Below are positions 12,892-19,230 of a stretch of 29,456 bases of DNA, piece after piece. A model generated the notes under the pieces. That model searched no databases and was not told the DNA's origin. It saw only the letters and a list, made by a program, of their open reading frames with translations. The translations under genes and the position numbers were made by a program. Position 1 is the stretch's first letter; each line of letters opens with the position of its first letter. The stretch is from a virus. The DNA is taken from IMG/VR virus record IMGVR_UViG_3300047297_000121, positions 1 through 29,456 of that record; one strand, written 5' to 3'.

Positions 12892-15104
12892 TGAAGTATA
12901 ACAAAAATGAAGTTACTGGAAAAATGCGAGATAGGATTATCTTGCAGAATGTTAACCGGTCACGGAGTTTAACTGGTTTTGCTTCTGAATCTTGGGCAGA
13001 TACGGCTACTATCTGGGCATTTGCAGAAAGCAAGTTACCAGGATCAAACGAGACTATTATAGATGGTAAAAACACGGCAAAGAATGTCTGTGATTTTACC
13101 ATACGTTATATATCCACCATTACCGAGGAATCTCGCGTAGTATGGGGAGATAAGTTATATCAAGTTAAAAATATAAAGGTTAGTCACGATAGAAGGTTTA
13201 TTTCCTTCCAGGGTGTGTTCTACGATTCCTACATCCTTACCGGTGTAAACGTTGCTGCCTCTGTTACAGGCATTGGTACGACATCTGCTAACCTTAAACT
13301 AATAATGTCTGTCATTGGACAGGCAAATGCCATTGCCTCTGCCATCGGTGAAATTGTAACAGCACAACAAGGACTTGTCGAAGTGGCTTCCTCTGTTGTA
13401 GCCAATGGCACATCTACGGCAAATGTTACAAAAGTTATATCTATTGATAGTAGCATTGCAGCAAGTGCTAATGTTAGCGGAGCAGCTACTATAACACAAA
13501 ATATTGCATCAAGCGTACAGGCTGCGGCTACAAGCACAGCAGATGTCCAACTTACTAAAGTATTAGCATCAAGCGTTACTGCTAATGCTACGGCTACAAG
13601 TTCCATTGATGTTATACAACAAGGTCTTGTAACATTTGAGGCAAGTGTTACGGCAACAGGCACAGCTACGGCAGATGTACTAAGAATTGCTACATTAGCA
13701 AGTAGCCCTTCTACGGCTGCCGACACATCTGCCATTGCAACACTTACGCGCGTACTTGAGGCTTCGGCTACGGCTACGGCTCAGACATCTTCCGATGCTC
13801 AATTAACATTGGCAGTAAATGCTTCAGCAACGGCAACGGCTAACACATCGGCTGATGCTCAACTAAGTTACACGGTTAACGCTGCGGCTGATGCTACGGC
13901 TCAAACAAGTGCAGATGCCTTTATCACAAGGATAATAAGTGCAAATGCAACCGCAACGGCAAACAGTAGTGCGGAGGCTGGCATCGGTGTTACCTTTGTC
14001 GCAGCTGCGGTGGCAACGGCTACAAGTAGCGATGCAACATTGTCAAGAACGGCAACTATTGAGGCAAGTGTAACTGGTCAGGCAAATGTCACGGGCGCAA
14101 CGCTTACTACGGTCAATAATGTTGCGGCAAGTGTAAGCGCAGCGGCAACGGTGAGTGCGACGTTGACAAGTGCGGCACCTACTGTAACAGTTGATTACCT
14201 TGTAGTTGCTGGTGGTGGAGGAGGTACTGGTAATTTTGGTGGCGGTGGTGGTGCTGGAGGTTATCGAACATCCGTTGGTACAACTGGTGGCGGAGGTAGT
14301 GAATCAACTTTATATTTAAGTAAAAATATAGCTTATTCAGTAATAGTTGGTGCTGGTGGAAATGGTAGTAATTTATCTGGAATAAGAGGTGATAATGGTA
14401 TTGATTCAAAATTAGATAATATAATATCTAAAGGCGGTGGTGGTGGAGGTGTTCCAACTATTAGTGTTAATAGTTCTGGAGCAACTGGTGGTTCTGGTGG
14501 TGGTGGTGGTGGTGGAAATGATGGTTCTACATCAGCTGCAGGAGGCGCAAAAACATCATCTCCGTTACAAGGTAATAATGGCGGTGATGGCAGTACACCA
14601 CCAAGTACATTATTAGCTGGTGGCGGTGGAGGTGCATCGTCTGCTGGAATAAAAGGTAATACAATATCTGGATATGCTGGAAATGGAGGTAATGGTTTAA
14701 CATCAACAATTGATTCAGTTGCAAGAGGTGGTGGTGGTGGTGGTGGTGCGCATAGTTTAAAAACTGGTGCAGGTTCAGGATTTGATGGAGGTGGAAATGG
14801 TGCTATATCAGGAAATGGTTCATCTGGTACAGATAATTCTGGTGGCGGTGGAGGTGGTGGAAGTAATACTGGTAATGGTGGAAATGGAGGTTCTGGCGTT
14901 GTTATTGTTAGGTATCCAAACACTTATCCTGATTTAACTTTAAGTATTGGTATTCAGTATGCTACACCTGGAAGTAGTGGGGCAACAAATACTAATATAA
15001 CATCAGCTGGAGTTTACGCACCAAGTTATACACCAACAGAGTATAAAGTATATGAATTTAGAGGTACAGGAGGTGTACCACTTAATATTAGTTGGCAAGA
15101 TTAA
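12891..15104 (+). CDS. Head-closure protein fused to repeat stalk and glycine-rich adhesin-like domain (candidate neck fibre)
   Basis: Encodes 737 residues in three parts. Residues 1-115 match the head-tail adaptor/closure family (Phage_HTA): MRDRIILQNVNR, ESWADTATIWAFAESKLPGSNE, FTIRYISTITEESRVVWGDKLYQV, FISFQGVFY. Those proteins normally end here at about 110 residues. Residues about 118-428 are some fifteen repeats of roughly 20 residues, rich in Ala, Ser and Thr. Residues about 433-680 are glycine-rich (YLVVAGGGGG, IVGAGGNGS, GGSGVVIVRYPNT), like phage tip adhesins with packed polyglycine helices. A C-terminal 55-residue piece follows. No stop or frameshift separates the parts. I infer fibres projecting from the neck ring; this needs structural proof. 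Confidence 0.88.
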   Translation: MKYNKNEVTGKMRDRIILQNVNRSRSLTGFASESWADTATIWAFAESKLPGSNETIIDGKNTAKNVCDFTIRYISTITEESRVVWGDKLYQVKNIKVSHDRRFISFQGVFYDSYILTGVNVAASVTGIGTTSANLKLIMSVIGQANAIASAIGEIVTAQQGLVEVASSVVANGTSTANVTKVISIDSSIAASANVSGAATITQNIASSVQAAATSTADVQLTKVLASSVTANATATSSIDVIQQGLVTFEASVTATGTATADVLRIATLASSPSTAADTSAIATLTRVLEASATATAQTSSDAQLTLAVNASATATANTSADAQLSYTVNAAADATAQTSADAFITRIISANATATANSSAEAGIGVTFVAAAVATATSSDATLSRTATIEASVTGQANVTGATLTTVNNVAASVSAAATVSATLTSAAPTVTVDYLVVAGGGGGTGNFGGGGGAGGYRTSVGTTGGGGSESTLYLSKNIAYSVIVGAGGNGSNLSGIRGDNGIDSKLDNIISKGGGGGGVPTISVNSSGATGGSGGGGGGGNDGSTSAAGGAKTSSPLQGNNGGDGSTPPSTLLAGGGGGASSAGIKGNTISGYAGNGGNGLTSTIDSVARGGGGGGGAHSLKTGAGSGFDGGGNGAISGNGSSGTDNSGGGGGGGSNTGNGGNGGSGVVIVRYPNTYPDLTLSIGIQYATPGSSGATNTNITSAGVYAPSYTPTEYKVYEFRGTGGVPLNISWQD
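13242..14174 (+). repeat. About fifteen degenerate 20-residue Ala/Ser/Thr repeats in the head-closure fusion
   Basis: In-frame tandem repeats of about 60 bases. The clearest units are at residues near 285-365, such as VNASATATANTSADAQL followed by VNAAADATAQTSADAFI and ISANATATANSSAEAGI. Each has a hydrophobic start, an alternating Ala/Thr/Ser middle, and an acidic DA/EA turn, which would suit a beta-solenoid or a beta-rich stalk. Codons GCTACGGCT and GCAACGGCA recur, giving a repetitive DNA texture. Confidence 0.75.
14496..14747 (+). repeat. Polyglycine triplet tracts
   Basis: Within the glycine-rich domain, (GGT)n runs occur at 14496-14515 and 14727-14747 (seven units), with shorter runs at 14230-14255 and 14436-14448. 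They are in frame, so slippage would change domain length and not break the gene. Confidence 0.7.
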
Positions 15105-15114
15105 TAAATTTATT

Positions 15115-15525
15115 ATGGCACATTATGTAACGTTAGATGAAAATAATATTGTAATTTCTGGTGGACCAGGAATAGATGAAGATATTTTATTGGAAGGTCT
15201 TGAACCTGAATTATTTTATGGAAATGTTGTTGGCAAAGTTGTTAAAAGAACGTCATATAACACAAGAGGTGGCATCCATTATCAATTGGACAATAACACT
15301 CCTTCCATTGACCAAAGCAAGGCTTTTAGAAAAAACTATGCAGGAATTGGCTATTATTATGATAGCATTCGCGACGCATTCATTCCCCCTAAGCCTTTTT
15401 CCTCGTGGACATTGAACGAGGAGTCATGCCTATGGGATAGCCCTGTGCCTTATCCCAATGATGGTAAAAGGTACACATGGAATGAAGATATTATAAATTG
15501 GATTGAATTAAACCTAACACAATGA
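15115..15525 (+). CDS. Putative virion-associated protein, environmental-phage family
   Basis: 136 residues from the ATG at 15115 (MAHYVTLDENN), ten bases after the fusion gene; an upstream ATG at 15052 lies inside it and is unlikely. The sequence RTSYNTRGGIHYQ, AFRKNYAGIGYYYDSIRDAFIPPKPFSSWTLNEESCLWDSPVPYPNDGKRYTWNEDI resembles a family I recall from marine and freshwater cyanophages and related viruses, where it is usually near structural genes. Its role is not established. It overlaps the following glycosyltransferase by four bases (ATGA at 15522-15525), suggesting coupled translation. Confidence 0.8.
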   Translation: MAHYVTLDENNIVISGGPGIDEDILLEGLEPELFYGNVVGKVVKRTSYNTRGGIHYQLDNNTPSIDQSKAFRKNYAGIGYYYDSIRDAFIPPKPFSSWTLNEESCLWDSPVPYPNDGKRYTWNEDIINWIELNLTQ

Positions 15526-16493
15526 AACTTGGCATTTTTACAAACATTGAGGCTCCTGCTACCGACTTCTATCGGACAGTTGGCACATATAGTTACCTTG
15601 AACACGAGATAAAGTACCTTGACATACAGAATACAAAGTGGTATGATATATTTAGTTGCGATGTCATTATAGCTAAATCACCAAACGGGCAGTTATACCT
15701 TGATATGCTCCGTGACTGTAAGCGCATGGGCAAGAAGATAATTATTGACCATGACGATAACTTGCACAGAACAGAGCGAGTTAATCCATCACACAAGGCA
15801 TTGTCCACAGATGCATCGAAAAAGACAGTAGAGGAATGTTTATCACTGGCTAACTTTGTAAGCTATTCTACTCCTGCCTTACAGGACTATTACAAAGGCT
15901 TTCACGAATGCCCAAGCCTTGTTGTTCCTAATGCGTGGAATCCAATATTACAGCCTTTCATGCCAGTGCCAAAGATAGAGGATAAGGTCAGAGTTATATG
16001 GAGGGGAAGTATGCATCACCTGGATGACATTGCAACGATAAAGGATGAGATAAACACGATGGCAGCATCAGATGATTTTGATGTAGCTATGCTTGGAATA
16101 CAGGACTTTTTAATGGGACATTTATTCCCAAAGGTTTATGTGAAGGAATGGACAAATAATTTATTTAGCTACTTTGAATTATTAAATAACAGTCAATGTC
16201 ACTACGGTGTATTTCCGTTACTCAAGAATGACTTTAACTTAGCTAAAAGCAATATATTTGCTATTGAGATGTTAGCCGCAGGAGGAGTAGTGTTAGCTCC
16301 TATTGGCATACCAGAGTACAATATACCTGGTGTATTGAAATACGATAAATTTAATGATGTGTTACGCATCATGAAAGATAACACATTTGACAGAGAAAAC
16401 ATTGTCAAAGAGGGAAGGCAATACCTTAACGATGTTTTGCGCATTGACAAGGTAAACCAATTAAGGCAACAAATTTTAAACAATTTAAACTGA
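15522..16493 (+). CDS. Glycosyltransferase-like protein, copy 2, in the neck region
   Basis: Encodes 323 residues, paralogous to the protein at 4000-4989 over its whole length. Shared features: the ATDFYR start segment, KRMGKKIIIDHDDNL acidic cluster near 68-82, VVPNAWNP, RVIWRGSMHHLDD, NDFNLAKSNIFAIEMLAAGG, and the terminal GRQYLNDVLRID. The fold is probably GT-B. It is translationally coupled to the small virion-type gene before it and sits in the middle of the head-tail genes, which suggests action on a virion component. The adjacent Ser/Thr-rich repeat protein is a natural candidate, but that is inference. Confidence 0.75.
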   Translation: MKLGIFTNIEAPATDFYRTVGTYSYLEHEIKYLDIQNTKWYDIFSCDVIIAKSPNGQLYLDMLRDCKRMGKKIIIDHDDNLHRTERVNPSHKALSTDASKKTVEECLSLANFVSYSTPALQDYYKGFHECPSLVVPNAWNPILQPFMPVPKIEDKVRVIWRGSMHHLDDIATIKDEINTMAASDDFDVAMLGIQDFLMGHLFPKVYVKEWTNNLFSYFELLNNSQCHYGVFPLLKNDFNLAKSNIFAIEMLAAGGVVLAPIGIPEYNIPGVLKYDKFNDVLRIMKDNTFDRENIVKEGRQYLNDVLRIDKVNQLRQQILNNLN

Positions 16494-16499
16494 TAAATT

Positions 16500-16898
16500 A
16501 TGGCAGCTTTTAGTGATTATTTAGAAGACCAAATAACTGGATGGATAGCAGGAACAACATTTGCTGGTGCTCCATCTGCAACATTTGTACAGTTATTTAA
16601 TGGCGATCCTACGGATGGCGCATCTGGTGGCACTGCAATTTTTTCAAGAGTAAGTGTAGCAAGTGGTGCAGGTTCATGGACAAGGGGAACAGGTGGAGCT
16701 GGTACAATAACCAATGCTTCAGCAATTACCATTACTTCATCTGCAACAGCTACGGCTTCTGCAACGCACTTTGCTGTATTTACATCATCAACAGGTGGTG
16801 ATAAATTATTCTATGGTGCATTGACTACTGCTAAAACTATTGCAAGTGGTGATGAAGTTAAATTTAATGCAAGTTCATTGACTTTAACTATTGCTTAA
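16500..16898 (+). CDS. Putative small virion protein
   Basis: Encodes 132 residues, Gly/Ala/Thr/Ser-rich and beta-prone, with no Cys. Its pattern (FSDYLEDQITGWIAG, then FVQLFNGDPTDGASGG, then ITNASAITITSSATA, THFAVFTSSTGGDKLFYGALTTAKTIASGDEVKF) resembles a short protein family seen in many environmental tailed phages and often labelled fibre or structural protein without proof. It lies seven bases after the glycosyltransferase and before the tail-completion gene. A decoration or fibre component is plausible. Confidence 0.7.
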   Translation: MAAFSDYLEDQITGWIAGTTFAGAPSATFVQLFNGDPTDGASGGTAIFSRVSVASGAGSWTRGTGGAGTITNASAITITSSATATASATHFAVFTSSTGGDKLFYGALTTAKTIASGDEVKFNASSLTLTIA

Positions 16899-16905
16899 AA
16901 AACAT

Positions 16906-16929
16906 TCCTGCCTTGAAATATAGGCAGGA
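16906..16929 (+). other. Stem-loop between small virion gene and tail completion gene
   Basis: TCCTGCCT at 16906-16913 pairs with AGGCAGGA at 16922-16929 (8 bp, 8-base loop). Only a short T-run follows on the plus strand; on the minus strand it is followed by T6. It could be a weak terminator or a processing/stability element. Confidence 0.45.
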
Positions 16930-16947
16930 GTTTAAAACAAATGTATC

Positions 16948-17505
16948 ATGTTTATATCACAGGCAAAGTTAAATAGGCTAAAAAGATTGGAAGGCAAGAC
17001 TAATAAAAAAGGTCAGCCTTTAGCTATTTCTAATTTTGCAGAATCTGTTATTGAACTTGATAACATTATGCAGCAGATTACAATTACAAAGAGAAAAGAA
17101 ATAGTAAAACAAGCAGAGCCTATTGCCCTTGCTGCTTATAAAAATCTTGTTCCTAAATCAAATAAGCCGCATAAATTTTATGTAAAAGGTAAAGGTTTAA
17201 GGTATAATATTATGCCAGGTAACTTGCAGCGATCTATACAAATAGTTAGCGATGTTAAAAACTTTAAATACCTTACCTCTGCTATCGGCCCAGTTTACAA
17301 AGACGCAGGAAAAGGAGTTACATTAGGTAGTGATTCTAAATCAGATGGCTTTTACGCTCACATGGTTTACGGTAACACTAAAGCATGGGTAAAGAGAGTT
17401 AAAAATGCAGCTGAAAGAGCAAGTCAAATGGCAGTAGTAAATAAAATGTCTGGTGAGGCTCTTAAAATGGCTAAACAATATCCTCGTAAATTCTGGGAGT
17501 TATGA
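16948..17505 (+). CDS. Tail completion protein, HK97 gp10-like
   Basis: Encodes 185 residues. The pattern matches the HK97-gp10 family: a helical N-terminal half (VIELDNIMQQITITKRKEIVKQAEPIALAAYKNLVP), then GNLQRSIQIV, IGPVYKDAG and YAHMVYGNTKAWVKRVKNAA, which in the family form the core of the head-tail joining protein. It would complete the tail end that docks to the head. It overlaps the next gene by four bases (ATGA). Assignment rests on pattern and on gene order before the DUF3168 gene. Confidence 0.75.
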   Translation: MFISQAKLNRLKRLEGKTNKKGQPLAISNFAESVIELDNIMQQITITKRKEIVKQAEPIALAAYKNLVPKSNKPHKFYVKGKGLRYNIMPGNLQRSIQIVSDVKNFKYLTSAIGPVYKDAGKGVTLGSDSKSDGFYAHMVYGNTKAWVKRVKNAAERASQMAVVNKMSGEALKMAKQYPRKFWEL

Positions 17506-17891
17506 TAGGTAAATTAATTTATAATAGATTAGCAACTGAAGGAAGTATAACGGCTTATATTGGTACAAAGATATATCCTGACATAACTCCGCAGAATGTG
17601 CAATATCCTTTTGTTGTTTACACTATTACAAATAGTTTACCAGTTGATTTTAAAGATGGACAAAGTAATCTGGAAGAAATTACACTACAAATAGATATAT
17701 ATACTCAAAGTTACGATGATACACAAGACTTAGCTAATCTTATCAGGAATAGATTAGACAGATTTACAGGCATTGTAGAAGGTGTTGAAGTGCAAACTAT
17801 CAAATATATGTCAAGTGATTCACAAGTTTTTAACGCAGAATTATCAGTATATTGGATGAGTATTGATTTTATGGCAAAAATGAAAAGATGA
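17502..17891 (+). CDS. Tail terminator protein (DUF3168 family)
   Basis: Encodes 129 residues. Typical features are an N-terminal helix (LIYNRLATEGSITAYIG), the IYPDITPQNVQYPFVVYTI segment, then EEITLQIDIYTQSYDDTQDLANLIRNRLD and a final beta hairpin (FNAELSVYWMSIDFMA), as in DUF3168 proteins, which cap the tail tube. It overlaps the preceding and the following gene by four bases each, so translation is probably coupled. Confidence 0.88.
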   Translation: MIGKLIYNRLATEGSITAYIGTKIYPDITPQNVQYPFVVYTITNSLPVDFKDGQSNLEEITLQIDIYTQSYDDTQDLANLIRNRLDRFTGIVEGVEVQTIKYMSSDSQVFNAELSVYWMSIDFMAKMKR

Positions 17892-18139
17892 AACTAAGAC
17901 TTTTGAAAGAATGGAATGGTAAGTCACCAGGTAAAGTAGGTGTATTTCTATCGGAATATGGTGAGCAAATGATAAAGGATGGAATTGCAGAACTACTTGA
18001 TGAATCTTTTGTCGTTGAAGAAATGCCGCAAAAGCAGGAAGTTGAGCCAGCTCCAATGTACATTCCTATTCCAGTGCCTAACTCATATTTTAATGAAGAG
18101 GCAGATGAAGAGAAAATTAATAAACCAAAAAATAAATAA
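17888..18139 (+). CDS. Small accessory protein with SH3-like start
   Basis: Encodes 83 residues. MKLRLLKEWNGKSPGKVGVF, then GEQMIKDGIAELLDE resembles short phage proteins with an SH3-like or KOW-like turn (K-x-W-N-G followed by a G-IAE end) found among head or tail genes. The second half is acidic/Pro-rich and probably disordered (EMPQKQEVEPAP). Its stop is two bases before the tube protein start. Function unknown. Confidence 0.65.
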   Translation: MKLRLLKEWNGKSPGKVGVFLSEYGEQMIKDGIAELLDESFVVEEMPQKQEVEPAPMYIPIPVPNSYFNEEADEEKINKPKNK

Positions 18140-18141
18140 AC

Positions 18142-18567
18142 ATGACTACTGGCATAATTAATGGTACGTTGATGCGCTTATACAAAGATAGCACTGCTAT
18201 CGGTTACGCAACTTCTTGCCAAATGAACATCTCCGCAGCTATGCGTGAAATCTTGACAAAGGATTCAGCAGCTGGAGGATGGAGGGAAGTAAAGAAAGGT
18301 CAATTATCCGGCACACTGTCTACCGAGGCATTGTACGCAGGGCCTGGCGATTCTTCTACCAACTACCTATTTGATGATCTCTTTACCGATTTAATATCTG
18401 GTACTGCATTGACTATCAAGTTTACCACAGATGTGCAAGGTGACAATGTCTTTACAATGAGTGCTATTTGTACATCATTAGACTTGAACGCAGGTGTGGA
18501 AGAAAATACAAGCTATTCAGCATCCTTTGAGGTGACTGGTGCAATTACAAAGACAGTTAAAGCATAA
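18142..18567 (+). CDS. Major tail tube protein
   Basis: Encodes 141 residues. The pattern (MRLYKDSTAIGYATSCQMNISAAMREILTKDSAAGGWREVKKGQLSGTLSTEALY, then LTIKFTTDVQGDNVFTMSAICTSLDLNAGVEENTSYSASFEVTGAI) matches the TP901-1/Phage_tail_2 type of tube protein, which stacks as hexamers around the tape measure. Gene order, tail terminator before it and frameshifted chaperones after it, supports this. Codon use is of the GGT/GCT/ACT type as in the capsid gene. Confidence 0.9.
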   Translation: MTTGIINGTLMRLYKDSTAIGYATSCQMNISAAMREILTKDSAAGGWREVKKGQLSGTLSTEALYAGPGDSSTNYLFDDLFTDLISGTALTIKFTTDVQGDNVFTMSAICTSLDLNAGVEENTSYSASFEVTGAITKTVKA

Positions 18568-18583
18568 TTTTAAATCCTAACAC

Positions 18584-18952
18584 ATGAAAACAATAACAAT
18601 AGCCAACACTTCCATACCGATTAAATTTGGTATGTATGTGTTAGGTACATTTCTAAGGGAGAGGAAACTTAAATTAAGTGACCTTTCCCTTTTAGGAGAA
18701 GATCTCTTACTTGCCCTTGAACTTGCCTTTACCGGTGTTGAACATGGTTACAAAGCAAAAGGGGAGAAATGCCCTTACACTTTGCAATCTTTCTGCGACC
18801 TTGTAGACACAGACATGGGTGGTATAACGCGGATCATGGAGATGATTTCAAATGAGATTTCACCACCAGAAGATGAGAGCCAAAAAAACGTAGTGGCGAA
18901 GGGGGAGAACTCACTCTTGAATACATCGAACGCTTTTGTTTCGGAGTTTTAA
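18584..18952 (+). CDS. Tail assembly chaperone, short form
   Basis: Encodes 122 residues when read without frameshift. The N-terminal part (TIANTSIPIKFGMYVLGTFLRERKLKLSDL) and the helical middle (LLLALELAFTGVEHGYKA) fit the gpG-like chaperone family that coats the tape measure during tail assembly. A slippery site occurs in frame at 18883-18889, at residues 100-102. Reading past it without a shift gives 20 further residues and stops at 18952; with a -1 shift the protein continues into the next frame. Confidence 0.85.
   Translation: MKTITIANTSIPIKFGMYVLGTFLRERKLKLSDLSLLGEDLLLALELAFTGVEHGYKAKGEKCPYTLQSFCDLVDTDMGGITRIMEMISNEISPPEDESQKNVVAKGENSLLNTSNAFVSEF
18883..18889 (+). other. -1 programmed frameshift site A AAA AAC
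   Basis: The zero frame reads CAA AAA AAC at 18881-18889, so the heptamer A AAA AAC is in the right phase for a -1 shift. After the shift, reading resumes at 18889 (CGT AGT GGC) and stays open to the stop at 19228-19230. I see no convincing downstream hairpin, only a four-base pairing (AGTG/CACT). Confidence 0.85.
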
Positions 18953-18978
18953 GATTTCCTCCTTCGCAATACTATGAA

Positions 18979-19230
18979 ATGAGTTTTAGAGAAGTTGTTA
19001 TAGCTATGCAAGGTTATAACAATCACTTTGAACAACAGGAGCAAACAGAGTGGGAACGAATGAGATGGCAAACAACTTTACTTTTAAATGTTCACACAGC
19101 AAAAGGTAAGAGTTTAAAGCCAAAAGATTTGATTGAGTTTCCCTGGGAGAATCCGATAAAAAAAGAAACTAACAGAAGTTTGACAAATAATGACAAGTCA
19201 ATATTTGACAAATGGGATAAAGAAGCATAA
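18979..19230 (+). CDS. Tail assembly chaperone, frameshift extension (T part)
   Basis: The listed range begins at the first ATG, but the open frame runs back without stops to the slippery site at 18889. The extension reads GELTLEYIERFCFGVLRF, then PPSQYYEMSFREVVIAMQGY, which is the usual start of the T domain in GT-type chaperones, so the natural product is a fusion of about 215 residues (102 from the first frame, 113 from this one). An 83-residue product from the internal ATG alone is less likely. Stop overlaps the tape measure start (TAATG). Confidence 0.85.
   Translation: MSFREVVIAMQGYNNHFEQQEQTEWERMRWQTTLLLNVHTAKGKSLKPKDLIEFPWENPIKKETNRSLTNNDKSIFDKWDKEA

Noticed and set aside
13229-13735. 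Minus-strand open frame of 168 codons opposite the repeats
   Set aside because: Shadow of the Ala/Thr-rich repeats; composition mirrors the plus strand.
13242-14747. Possible diversity-generating retroelement target in the adhesin-like domain
   Set aside because: No reverse transcriptase, no template/variable repeat pair and no adenine-biased differences are visible in the window.
14333-14923. Long proline-rich open frame on the minus strand (196 codons)
   Set aside because: It is the mirror image of the glycine-rich coding region (GGT/GGA read as ACC/TCC); low complexity and no independent signals.
18890-18940. Stimulatory hairpin or pseudoknot after the frameshift site
   Set aside because: Only a four-base stem could be found; not enough to claim a structure.
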